Source of the DNA: Candidatus Desantisbacteria bacterium CG1_02_38_46
GTDB taxonomy: Bacteria > Desantisbacteria > UBA1551 > UBA1559
DNA length: 14,794 bases
Assembly (NCBI GenBank): GCA_001871015.1
Contig: MNUO01000048.1
Coordinates: forward strand, 1-14,794
Direction: 5' to 3'
Shown here: positions 8,031 to 14,794 of the stretch, piece by piece
Numbering within the stretch: position 1 is the stretch's first letter
Layout of the letters: every line of letters begins with the position of its first letter
Made by a program: the position numbers and the translations under genes
The notes under the pieces: generated by a model
Databases searched by the model: none
The model's input: the letters and a program-made list of their open reading frames with translations, nothing else
What the model was told of the DNA's origin: nothing

Positions 8031-8060
8031 GTCCCGTAATTGAAAAAGCGGGACTTTTTT
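8031..8060 (+). terminator. Rho-independent terminator of the metabolic operon
   Basis: GTCCCG (8031-8036) and CGGGAC (8049-8054) form a 6-bp stem around a 12-nt A-rich loop, followed by six T residues (8055-8060). An alternative longer stem uses AAAAAGTCC (8015-8023) with GGACTTTTT (8051-8059), sharing the same right arm. The position, 47 nt after the last stop codon of the eight-gene operon, fits its transcription end. Confidence 0.8.
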
Positions 8061-8061
8061 A

Positions 8062-8090
8062 TTGATTTTTTTAAAATTGTGTGGTATAAT
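8062..8090 (+). promoter_or_regulatory. clpC: Sigma70-type promoter for clpC and downstream genes
   Basis: A -35 box TTGATT (8062-8067) is separated by 17 nt from a perfect -10 box TATAAT (8085-8090). The -10 is preceded by TGG, an extended -10 motif. The spacer and flanks are T/A-rich. It begins 1 nt after the terminator T-run. Transcription would start near 8096-8098, so the RNA would begin almost exactly at the first palindrome of the repeat array and carry a leader of about 230 nt before the clpC start codon. No CtsR-type or CIRCE heat-shock operator is evident. Confidence 0.75.
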
Positions 8091-8099
8091 ATTACAATA

Positions 8100-8167
8100 T
8101 CAAACCTAAAGGTTTGAGTTACAGTTACAGCAAACAGATGTAACTGGGGACTTTAGTCCTGAATCAA
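8100..8167 (+). repeat. REPIN-like unit X, copy 1 (A + 17-nt linker + B)
   Basis: This 68-nt unit carries the long linker. CAGTTACA (8122-8129) pairs with TGTAACTG (8139-8146) around a 9-nt loop, so the linker itself makes a third hairpin between palindromes A and B. Confidence 0.8.
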
Positions 8168-8220
8168 TCAAACCTAAAGGTTTGAGTTACAAGTAACTCA
8201 GGACTTTAGTCCTGAATCAA
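8168..8220 (+). repeat. REPIN-like unit Y (A + AA + B)
   Basis: This 53-nt unit has the short linker. GAGTTAC (8184-8190), AA, GTAACTC (8193-8199) forms a nearly continuous palindrome, and the B stem here is a perfect 7 bp (TCAGGAC/GTCCTGA). Confidence 0.8.
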
Positions 8221-8288
8221 TCAAACCTAAAGGTTTGAGTTACAGTTACAGCAAACAGATGTAACTGGGGACTTTAGTCCTAAACCAA
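8221..8288 (+). repeat. REPIN-like unit X, copy 2
   Basis: This unit differs from copy 1 by only two bases, both near the 3' end (TGAATCAA becomes TAAACCAA). It starts exactly 121 nt after copy 1, which points to recent duplication of an X+Y block. A lone A unit follows at 8289-8311. Confidence 0.8.
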
Positions 8289-8317
8289 TCAAACCTAAAG
8301 GTTTGAGTTACATTAAT

Positions 8318-8324
8318 GGAGGTG
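8318..8324 (+). promoter_or_regulatory. clpC: Ribosome binding site of clpC
   Basis: GGAGGTG lies 4 nt before the ATG at 8329. It is only 6 nt after the last palindrome of the array, so leader folding could influence ribosome access. Confidence 0.8.
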
Positions 8325-8328
8325 AAAT

Positions 8329-10833
8329 ATGTTCGGGAGATTTACTGAGAGGGCAAGTCGTGTCCTTCTCTTAGCACAGGAGGAATCAAAAAGATTAAAC
8401 CACGATTACGTAGGAACAGAACATATTCTTCTTGGATTGATTCGTTTGGGAGAAGGGGTAGCTGCAGAGGTCTTCCAGAGTCTTGGAATAGAACTGGAAA
8501 AAGTCAGAATTGAAGTAGAAAAACTGGTTGGGAAAGGTCGTTCCATGCTTGTACTTGGTGATGTTCCATTTACACCCCGTGCAAAGAAAGTTTTAGAGCT
8601 GGCTATGGAAGAAGCTCAGTCTCTGAAACATAATTACATAGGAACAGAACATCTGCTTTTAGGTCTTATCAGAGAAGAGGAAGGTATAGCATCCAGGGTT
8701 TTGCAGAACCTCGGGGTGGATTTGAATAAGGTTAGAGAAATTATCATTTCCCTGTTAGGGGGAATGGGGATTGAATCAGGTCCATCTGGACCGAGAAAAA
8801 AAAGTAAAACACCGGTCCTTGATGCATTTGGACGCGACCTGACTGAATTAGCCGTAGGAAATAAACTGGATCCTGTTATTGGCAGAGAGAATGAAATAGA
8901 GAGAATAACACAGATACTTTCCAGGCGAACTAAGAATAACCCTGTTCTAATTGGGGATCCGGGTGTTGGTAAAACCGCAATTGTAGAAGGATTGGCTCAG
9001 CGCATAGTTTCTAAGGATGTGCCAGAATCTCTCCTTAACAAGAGAGTTATTACGCTTGATCTGGCTGCTCTGGTGGCAGGAACCAAATATCGCGGGGAAT
9101 TCGAAGAGCGCCTTAAAAGAGTTGTTGATGAAATCAAAAGGTCAAACAATATTATCCTTTTTATTGATGAAATTCATACGCTTGTCGGTGCAGGTGCAGC
9201 TGAAGGAGCAATAGATGCAGCAAGCATTCTCAAGCCTGCGTTGGCAAGGGGAGAACTGCAGTGTATTGGTTCTACTACACTTAATGATTATCGTAAATAT
9301 GTGGAGCGGGATGCTGCATTAGAAAGAAGATTCCAGACGGTTATTGTAGATGAACCTACAGTTAAGGAAACCATTGAAATTCTTAAGGGCCTGAGGGATA
9401 AATATGAGGCACATCACAGAGTTAAGATTACAGATAGGGCACTGGAAATAGCTGCAGAATTGAGCCATCGCTATATCTCTGACAGGTTTCTTCCAGACAA
9501 AGCAATTGATTTAATTGATGAGGCTGGCTCCAGGACTCACTTGCGCATTACCACTCATCCACCGGATTTGAAAAAGATGGAGGATGAGATTGAAATGGTG
9601 ACAAAGGAAAAGGAATCCGCCATAAAAAATCAGGAATTTGAAAAAGCAGCAAATTTCAGGGATAAGGAAAAAAAATTGCGCCAGAAACTTGAATCTGACA
9701 AAAAAGAATGGGAGAAACAAAAAATAGACCATGGAGAAGCAGTGGTAGATGAAGAAGGAATTGCTTATATAGTGTCGAGATGGACCGGCGTACCACTAAT
9801 TAAACTCACCCAGAAAGACCAGGACAAATTGTTAAATATGGAAGAAGGATTGCATAAGAATGTAATAGGACAGGATGAAGCGATTAGAGCTATAAGCAGG
9901 GCGATGCGCCGCGCAAGAGCTGGCTTGAAAGATGCGCGCCGTCCAACCGGTTCATTCTTATTTCTGGGTCCCACAGGCGTTGGCAAGACGAAGTTAGCGC
10001 AGAGCCTTGCGGCATTTTTATTCGGGGATGAGGATGCACTTGTACGGATTGACATGTCTGAATTTATGGAGAAATTCGCGGTTTCCCGCCTTATTGGTGC
10101 ACCACCAGGATATGTTGGATATGAAGAGGGTGGGGTGTTGACAGAGAAAGTGAGGCGAAAACCATATTCAATTGTTCTTTTAGATGAAATAGAAAAAGCT
10201 CATCCCGATGTGTTTAACATATTGTTGCAGGTACTTGACAATGGACATCTCACTGATAACTTAGGTCACAGCGTTGATTTTAGAAATACTGTTGTGATTA
10301 TGACTTCAAATGTAGGCGCAAGGGATATCATTAAAGGAAAATTTTCAATGGGCTTTCAAATGACTCCAGTCGGGGACGTCCATGAATTAGAGGGGGCTGA
10401 ACAATCTTATAAGGAAATTAAAGAGAGGGTTTTATCCGAGGTCAAGAAGATTTTTAACCCGGAATTTTTAAACCGCCTGGATGAAATCATTGTTTTTCAT
10501 TCCCTGTCAAAGAAAGAAATTCTCAAGATTATTGATTTGATGTTTCAGGAAATAAATGAAGGATTGAAGGAGAGGAAAATTACTCTTACGCCTGATGAGA
10601 GTGCCAGAGAATTGCTGATGGCAAAAGGTTATGACCCATCTTTTGGTGCAAGGCCATTGCGCAGGACTATTCAGAAACTCATTGAAGACCCTCTTGCTTC
10701 AGAGATGCTTAAGGGTAAGTTCAGTCAAGGGACAATTCTTGTGAGCGCAAAAGGCGATGAGATAATTTTTTCCGAAGGACCTTCTCGGGAGGAAGCATTA
10801 GCTGCAGGTGTAATGTGTCAAAAAAAATGTTAA
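8329..10833 (+). CDS. clpC: ATP-dependent Clp protease ATP-binding subunit ClpC
   Basis: This 834-residue AAA+ unfoldase feeds substrates into ClpP in the cytoplasm. Two Clp-N repeats occupy about 1-145 (both contain [10 protein letters not shown]-type motifs). The first AAA+ domain has Walker A GDPGVGKT (209-216), Walker B ILFIDE (276-281) and arginine-finger region LERRFQ (331-336). A UVR/coiled-coil segment at about 420-465 ([13 protein letters not shown]) marks ClpC rather than ClpA or ClpB. The second AAA+ domain has Walker A GPTGVGKT (547-554) and Walker B IVLLDE (615-620). MGF (674-676) fits the ClpP-docking loop, and the D2 small domain with SFGARPLRR follows. The start is ATG at 8329 behind GGAGGTG. 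Neither mcsA/mcsB nor ctsR is adjacent. The 3' end overlaps the start of the TPR gene. Family assignment is secure. Confidence 0.97.
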   Translation: MFGRFTERASRVLLLAQEESKRLNHDYVGTEHILLGLIRLGEGVAAEVFQSLGIELEKVRIEVEKLVGKGRSMLVLGDVPFTPRAKKVLELAMEEAQSLKHNYIGTEHLLLGLIREEEGIASRVLQNLGVDLNKVREIIISLLGGMGIESGPSGPRKKSKTPVLDAFGRDLTELAVGNKLDPVIGRENEIERITQILSRRTKNNPVLIGDPGVGKTAIVEGLAQRIVSKDVPESLLNKRVITLDLAALVAGTKYRGEFEERLKRVVDEIKRSNNIILFIDEIHTLVGAGAAEGAIDAASILKPALARGELQCIGSTTLNDYRKYVERDAALERRFQTVIVDEPTVKETIEILKGLRDKYEAHHRVKITDRALEIAAELSHRYISDRFLPDKAIDLIDEAGSRTHLRITTHPPDLKKMEDEIEMVTKEKESAIKNQEFEKAANFRDKEKKLRQKLESDKKEWEKQKIDHGEAVVDEEGIAYIVSRWTGVPLIKLTQKDQDKLLNMEEGLHKNVIGQDEAIRAISRAMRRARAGLKDARRPTGSFLFLGPTGVGKTKLAQSLAAFLFGDEDALVRIDMSEFMEKFAVSRLIGAPPGYVGYEEGGVLTEKVRRKPYSIVLLDEIEKAHPDVFNILLQVLDNGHLTDNLGHSVDFRNTVVIMTSNVGARDIIKGKFSMGFQMTPVGDVHELEGAEQSYKEIKERVLSEVKKIFNPEFLNRLDEIIVFHSLSKKEILKIIDLMFQEINEGLKERKITLTPDESARELLMAKGYDPSFGARPLRRTIQKLIEDPLASEMLKGKFSQGTILVSAKGDEIIFSEGPSREEALAAGVMCQKKC

Positions 10834-13190
10834 AAATCTTTCTTGTTGTATTTTTCGTTACACAGTATATCTCATGCGATTTTTTATTTGCACAGCTGTC
10901 TAAAGAGGAGGAGGAATACAACCTTGTTTATGGATTATACGAGCAGGGGTTATATGATATTGCCCTTACACGGTTGCAGGCTTTCAAAAACTCTTATCCT
11001 GAAAGCAAGATGACGGACGATGTTGAATTTTTATTAGGAGAATGTAAATTCTTCGGGCAATCAAATTTTAAAGAGGCGCTTATTCATTATGAAAGGATTA
11101 GGGGAAAAAAGGATAAGGATATTTCCATTCTGCGTATTGGCCAATGCTATTTTAATCAGGGTGATTATGACAGTGCTTCTTTGAATTTTCAAAAGGTCGT
11201 CACTGATTCACCTAAGGGCGAATGGGCAGATTTAGCGCTTTATTTTCTCGCAGAGATTCAGTATAAAAAAAAAGATTACCAGGGTGCAGTAGATATTTAT
11301 ACTGTCATTATTAAAGAATATCCAAATTCTGCATATCTTGACCAAACCTATTATTCGTTAGGGTATTGTTATTATAAAAGAGGAGAATTTGCTCGGGCGA
11401 TTCAAAATTTAGAGAAAGTTATTGCTCAATATCAGAAATCAGCTTTTATTCGAGAGGCTAAGGTTTTGCTCGGGAATGCTTATTTCAATTTGAATGATTG
11501 GACGAATGCCGAGACTTATTTTTCTGCTGTTATATCTGAGGAGACAAAAAGTGAATTTGCACTACTTGCAATGAAGGCAGTTGCGGATTGCCAGTACAGG
11601 CGCGGTGATTTCCTTACTGCAATTGATTCTTACAGGAAAATTCTGGAAAAATATCCAGATTCTGAGCTTATTCCTGAAATAAAATACTGGATTGCTTCTA
11701 CTTTAAATAAACTGGATAAAATTGAGGAATCTCTTGCTGCTTATAAAAAATTCATTGAAGAGTACAGAGGAAGGGGAATAGCAGATGAGTTAGTTTTAGA
11801 TTCGTGGTTGCAAATAGGCGAGGGACACTATAAGAAAAAAGAATTTGGACAAGCCCGCAATGCCTTCATAGAGGCACTTCAAGCCCCTCTTAGATTTGCA
11901 GAACTGCGCAGAAATGCGATGCTCAGGATTGGTGATTGCCTGATAAGTGAAAAGAATTATAAAGAGGCAGTTGATTTTTACGAGAAAGTCGCTAAAGAGT
12001 CAAAGGATGAATCGATTGTACTGCAGGCTAAATTTCAAATTGCATACTCCATTTACAAACAGGGTAATTTCGATCAAGCCATTTCCAAGTTTGAAGAAGT
12101 TGTTAAAAAAAGTAGTGGACAGGTTCTGGCAAATGCACTTTACTGGCTGGGATGGTCTTATTTTAAAATGGGTAAATTTGCCGATGCCCAGAAGTCCTTC
12201 AGTATATTGGTGACCGAACATCCCTCAAGTCACTGGAGGACAGATGCTCTGTACCGATTAGGGGATGCGCTTTACAATCAGGCAAAGTATAAAGAGGCGT
12301 GCAGTTTCTATCAGCAGGTACTGGCGCTTGGAGTTTTGCAACCAGAATCTCTTTTTGCAATTGCATCCAGCTACTATCTTGAAGGGAAAAAGGAAGAAGC
12401 AATAAAAACCTTCAAAGAATTGATAGATAAATATCCTAAAGACAACTTATCGATTGAAGCTTCATTTAAAATTGCAGAACTTTATGTTCAGGATGAAAAA
12501 TTAAACGAAGCAATAAAACATTACAGGTCCATAATAGAAAATTTTCCCGGTAATGAGTTAATACCTCAGGCTCAAATGGCAATCGGGGATTCCTTTTTTA
12601 AATTAGGCAACTATGCAGAGGCAATTAAAAACTACCAGGAGACAATTAATAAATATAAAGCACGTCCCCAGGAGCGTAGCGACATCGGGAAAGAACGCCT
12701 CACTATGGAAGCCGATTACAAAATAGGAAACTGCTATTTTCAAATTGGCGATGTCAAGAAGGCGAGGGCAGTTTATCAGTCTTTCATAGATAGATATCCA
12801 ACAAGCGATTTCCTCCCCGAGATATGTTACAGAGTGGGGCTAATTTATTTTCAACAGGAGCAGTATAAAGAAGCACTTCCATATTTCCGTAAAAGCGTAT
12901 CTTTTTCATCAAAGAGAAGTAATTTAGGTGCACAATCTCAATGCAGAATAGGGGATTGCTTGTTTAATCTGGGTAATTATGAAGAAGCAGTTTCAGAATA
13001 TTTGAAGGTTATTGTTCTTTATTTAAGTATTGGCGAACTTCATTCTGAAGCACAATACAAGATTGGGATGTCGCTTTTAATGAATGGCAGAAAGAATGAA
13101 GCAGGTAACTCTTTCAAGAGGGTAATTGAGAAGTATCCAGGGACTAAATGGGCAAACCTGTCAAAGGAGCAACTAAATAAAATGCAGTAG
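10815..13190 (+). CDS. Exported protein with about twenty tetratricopeptide repeats
   Basis: This 791-residue protein opens with a signal sequence: basic MSKKMLK, hydrophobic [13 protein letters not shown], then possible signal-peptidase I cleavage after LFA (residue 26). Cys21 (YISC) is a weak lipobox alternative. The rest, about 35-788, consists almost entirely of TPR-type helix pairs. I count roughly twenty, most with the pattern G..(Y/F)...G.(Y/F)..A...(Y/F)..(V/I)...YP.S, as in YbgF/BamD-like periplasmic scaffolds. An insertion near residues 614-632 breaks the spacing. The GTG at 10815 lies inside clpC, 4 nt after AGGTG (10806-10810), and overlaps clpC by 19 nt; an ATG at 10827 is an alternative start. 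Translational coupling to clpC is likely. The barrel gene follows closely, so a periplasmic scaffold or partner of that barrel is a reasonable inference. No enzymatic domain is visible. Confidence 0.9.
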   Translation: MSKKMLKIFLVVFFVTQYISCDFLFAQLSKEEEEYNLVYGLYEQGLYDIALTRLQAFKNSYPESKMTDDVEFLLGECKFFGQSNFKEALIHYERIRGKKDKDISILRIGQCYFNQGDYDSASLNFQKVVTDSPKGEWADLALYFLAEIQYKKKDYQGAVDIYTVIIKEYPNSAYLDQTYYSLGYCYYKRGEFARAIQNLEKVIAQYQKSAFIREAKVLLGNAYFNLNDWTNAETYFSAVISEETKSEFALLAMKAVADCQYRRGDFLTAIDSYRKILEKYPDSELIPEIKYWIASTLNKLDKIEESLAAYKKFIEEYRGRGIADELVLDSWLQIGEGHYKKKEFGQARNAFIEALQAPLRFAELRRNAMLRIGDCLISEKNYKEAVDFYEKVAKESKDESIVLQAKFQIAYSIYKQGNFDQAISKFEEVVKKSSGQVLANALYWLGWSYFKMGKFADAQKSFSILVTEHPSSHWRTDALYRLGDALYNQAKYKEACSFYQQVLALGVLQPESLFAIASSYYLEGKKEEAIKTFKELIDKYPKDNLSIEASFKIAELYVQDEKLNEAIKHYRSIIENFPGNELIPQAQMAIGDSFFKLGNYAEAIKNYQETINKYKARPQERSDIGKERLTMEADYKIGNCYFQIGDVKKARAVYQSFIDRYPTSDFLPEICYRVGLIYFQQEQYKEALPYFRKSVSFSSKRSNLGAQSQCRIGDCLFNLGNYEEAVSEYLKVIVLYLSIGELHSEAQYKIGMSLLMNGRKNEAGNSFKRVIEKYPGTKWANLSKEQLNKMQ

Positions 13191-13198
13191 AGCTGCGC

Positions 13199-13205
13199 AA
13201 GGAGG
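13199..13205 (+). promoter_or_regulatory. Strong ribosome binding site of the outer-membrane barrel gene, with unusual start spacing
   Basis: AAGGAGG lies 14 nt before the TTG at 13220 but only 5 nt before an in-frame ATT at 13211. Either a rare ATT start or a long-spaced TTG start is used. No ATG or GTG is available at a suitable distance. Confidence 0.6.
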
Positions 13206-13219
13206 CTAAAATTAAACAT

Positions 13220-14791
13220 TTGAAAAAAATCTTTTTGTTGGTTTTTATTCTATCAACCCGGCAACTTACTAACCCGGCAACCATTTTTTGTCAGGAGCCA
13301 ATAATATTACCTCCTGTGACCATTACTGGTGAGGATAAATCTGAAGAAATGTTTGAAAGGTTCCAGAAACAACCCAGGATAATAATGGGTGAATCACCCA
13401 AAATTTCATCTAAAAGGCGAGAGCCTGGTGGGTCATTTTTCTCCCTGTATTTTTCAGCAGGGGGTTATGATTACCTCAATTGGAAGATAAAGGGTGGAAA
13501 AGAATTAGCCGGGGGAATCTCAGGCCAGGTTATGACTTACCTTGCTCTTATTGACAAGTTAAGAATCGGACCTTATGGCAGTACAGGAAGATTGAATGAA
13601 TACAATGTTGACAACTTTCATCTTGACTTTTCATTTCCGTTTTTTGGTAATACAAATTTATTCTCCTCTTTAAAATATCAGGAGCGCAATGAATCGTTGA
13701 CACATCCTTCTATTGGTGGCACCTCAAATATTATGAATCATCGGGCAAAAGATGCGGAATTAAATTTGGGATTGAGGGGAAAAATAGGTGGACTGGTCCA
13801 TCTGACACTATGTCCATATTATAATTATGTCGCAGTGTTAGATGAAAGGATAAATGTAGATACTCAGGTTGTGTCCAATCAGGAAAGAATCGCAGGGCTA
13901 AAGTTAAATGCTCAGGCAGAGATGAAAAATTTGTCATTGGTGGGAGATGTGCAGGTCGAAGCTAACCAGAGGCCTGAGCTGGATAAGAGCGGAGCCAACC
14001 TCACAGTTTACTTTGGAGGAAGATTCGGGTTTACCAGAATTCCTCGTCTAAATTTAAACATCGGTTTTCAATATATAAGTCCATATTTATTTTCTACTCA
14101 TTTTAACCCTGAACTCGGAGCTTCGTATAGATTTGAAAATGGACTTCTCCTTCGAACGATATTCAAAGGTGAGACAATGCTTCCAACTTATAAATTATTT
14201 GCTAACAATTATGTCAGATTCAATCCATTGTTAAGAGAAGAGCAGGATTGGAGTTTCTCTCTGGAAGCAGAAAAAGAATTTGGTAAGGCGGATGCCAGCT
14301 TTAAATTTTTCCATCAAACCCAGGAAAATTTAATTTCGTTCGGCAGCAGAAATACTTTATGGCAGCCGGTTAATATTCCGGGATTTGCTACCAAATTTGG
14401 AGTCGGGTTATCCACCAGAATTCGTTATTCCATCTGGAAAGGGAATGTTTACGGGAGGATTGGCTATACTTTTCAACAGGCCATTCCAGGCGAGGGGAAA
14501 AGCATACCTTACTTTCCAGGCAATGAGCTCTTGACCGGCATCGGATATGAAATTGGAAATTTCAAAATTGAAATAAGTGGAAATTACTACAGTTCCTGTT
14601 ATGCAGATACACAGGCAAGTATGGTTATTCCTGGATATTTCCTTACCAGCTTCAATGTTTCACTGGGGATTGCAGAACAAATTTTCATATTCTTTAATGG
14701 AGACAACCTTTCCGATGCCAAGGATTATATTCTTGATAATTATCCTGTAGTCGGCAGAAATTTTAAAGGAGGCATCGAAATCAAATTTTGA
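13220..14791 (+). CDS. Outer-membrane beta-barrel protein, TonB-dependent-receptor-like but apparently plugless
   Basis: This 523-residue protein has an N-terminal signal sequence (KKIFLLVFIL, cleavage probably around residues 20-24). Mature PIILPPVTITGED (27-39) resembles the TonB-box region at the start of TonB-dependent receptors. From about residue 70 the sequence alternates polar and hydrophobic/aromatic residues, as in beta-barrel strands. The ending resembles TonB-receptor C-termini (DNLSDAKDYI, then a PVVGRNF-like turn) and closes on GGIEIKF with the terminal Phe recognised by the BAM machinery. The usual plug domain of about 120 residues between TonB box and barrel is not seen, and the total length is short for a receptor. 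The start is TTG at 13220, or possibly ATT at 13211. The gene lies 29 nt after the TPR gene and is complete. Transported ligand unknown. Confidence 0.8.
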   Translation: MKKIFLLVFILSTRQLTNPATIFCQEPIILPPVTITGEDKSEEMFERFQKQPRIIMGESPKISSKRREPGGSFFSLYFSAGGYDYLNWKIKGGKELAGGISGQVMTYLALIDKLRIGPYGSTGRLNEYNVDNFHLDFSFPFFGNTNLFSSLKYQERNESLTHPSIGGTSNIMNHRAKDAELNLGLRGKIGGLVHLTLCPYYNYVAVLDERINVDTQVVSNQERIAGLKLNAQAEMKNLSLVGDVQVEANQRPELDKSGANLTVYFGGRFGFTRIPRLNLNIGFQYISPYLFSTHFNPELGASYRFENGLLLRTIFKGETMLPTYKLFANNYVRFNPLLREEQDWSFSLEAEKEFGKADASFKFFHQTQENLISFGSRNTLWQPVNIPGFATKFGVGLSTRIRYSIWKGNVYGRIGYTFQQAIPGEGKSIPYFPGNELLTGIGYEIGNFKIEISGNYYSSCYADTQASMVIPGYFLTSFNVSLGIAEQIFIFFNGDNLSDAKDYILDNYPVVGRNFKGGIEIKF

Positions 14792-14794
14792 AAA

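Larger units (their letters stand above)
8100..8311 (+). repeat. Array of seven alternating REP/REPIN-like palindromes
   Basis: Seven 23-nt units lie in alternating orientation. Four forward (A) units are at 8100-8122, 8168-8190, 8221-8243 and 8289-8311, all identical: stem TCAAACC, loop TAAA, stem GGTTTGA, then GTTAC. Three inverted (B) units are at 8140-8162, 8193-8215 and 8261-8283. Read on the minus strand, B2 is TCAGGAC, TAAA, GTCCTGA, then GTTAC. A and B therefore share loop, tail and outer stem but differ at three stem pairs, each changed on both sides. A and B are joined by either 2 nt (AA) or a 17-nt linker, and successive pairs by ATCAA or a close variant. The order is A-B-A-B-A-B-A. 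Paired inverted short palindromes resemble REPIN/BIME elements; no transposase gene is in the window. The array would also be transcribed as the clpC leader. Confidence 0.85.

Noticed and set aside
8100-8311. CRISPR array
   Set aside because: The units are palindromes in alternating orientation, the intervening segments are 2, 5 or 17 nt and themselves repeated, and no cas gene is present.
8100-8328. Known riboswitch or T-box in the clpC leader
   Set aside because: The whole leader is explained by the simple repeated hairpins. I see no recognisable riboswitch core or T-box sequence.
9765-10055. Minus-strand open frame opposite clpC
   Set aside because: It lies opposite highly conserved ClpC sequence, lacks a convincing ribosome binding site and encodes nothing recognisable. 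Other minus-strand frames (for example 552-896, 1398-1712, 7533-7847) are rejected for the same reason.
11947-12213. Second + strand frame inside the TPR gene
   Set aside because: The frame used by the TPR gene shows clear repeat periodicity across this region. The alternative frame has no domain or ribosome binding site.
13184-13196. Terminator between the TPR and barrel genes
   Set aside because: Only a 4-bp GCAG/CTGC stem is present with no T-run, and the next ribosome binding site follows at once.

Overview
The window is about 14.8 kb of AT-rich bacterial DNA in which every recognisable gene is on the + strand. The organism looks like a diderm (Gram-negative-type) bacterium. The last gene encodes an outer-membrane beta-barrel with a terminal Phe, and the gene before it encodes an exported TPR protein. 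ClpC has a UVR segment, as in Firmicutes, Cyanobacteria and many uncultured diderm lineages. Low GC, strong AGGAGG-type ribosome binding sites and the gene mix would fit an uncultivated FCB/PVC-like or candidate-phylum anaerobe. The sequence alone does not fix the phylum.

Region 1 (2-7983) is a tightly packed eight-gene metabolic operon, with gaps of 4-20 nt and one 4-nt overlap, cut at its 5' end by the window edge. It encodes two paralogous DegT/DnrJ/EryC1-type PLP aminotransferases, two paralogous TIM-barrel amidohydrolases, an aldo/keto reductase, an M55 (DppA-like) D-aminopeptidase, a xylose-isomerase-like sugar phosphate isomerase/epimerase and a Glu/Leu/Phe/Val-type dehydrogenase. I infer a pathway acting on a sugar, cyclitol or amino-sugar. 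The reductase and isomerase would handle carbonyl chemistry, the amidohydrolases would act as lactonases or C-N hydrolases, the aminotransferases would use Glu or Gln, and the dehydrogenase would link 2-oxoglutarate, glutamate and ammonia. The substrate is unknown and I recognise no described gene cluster with this order.

Region 2 (7984-8328) is the only long non-coding stretch. It holds a hairpin just after the last stop codon, a rho-independent terminator, and a good sigma70-type promoter (TTGATT, 17-nt spacer, TATAAT with extended -10). Starting about 10 nt after the -10 box is a striking array of seven short palindromes in alternating orientation. The palindromes share a TAAA loop and a GTTAC tail, but their stems differ by three fully compensated base pairs. 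The array resembles REP/REPIN-type repeats and would form most of the 5' leader of the clpC mRNA.

Region 3 (8329-14791) starts with clpC (AAA+ unfoldase). Its 3' end overlaps a gene for an exported protein with about twenty TPR repeats. That gene is followed closely by one for an outer-membrane barrel that has a TonB-box-like N-terminus and a TonB-receptor-like C-terminus but seems to lack a plug domain. Together they look like one transcription unit joining a cytoplasmic proteostasis ATPase to envelope proteins.
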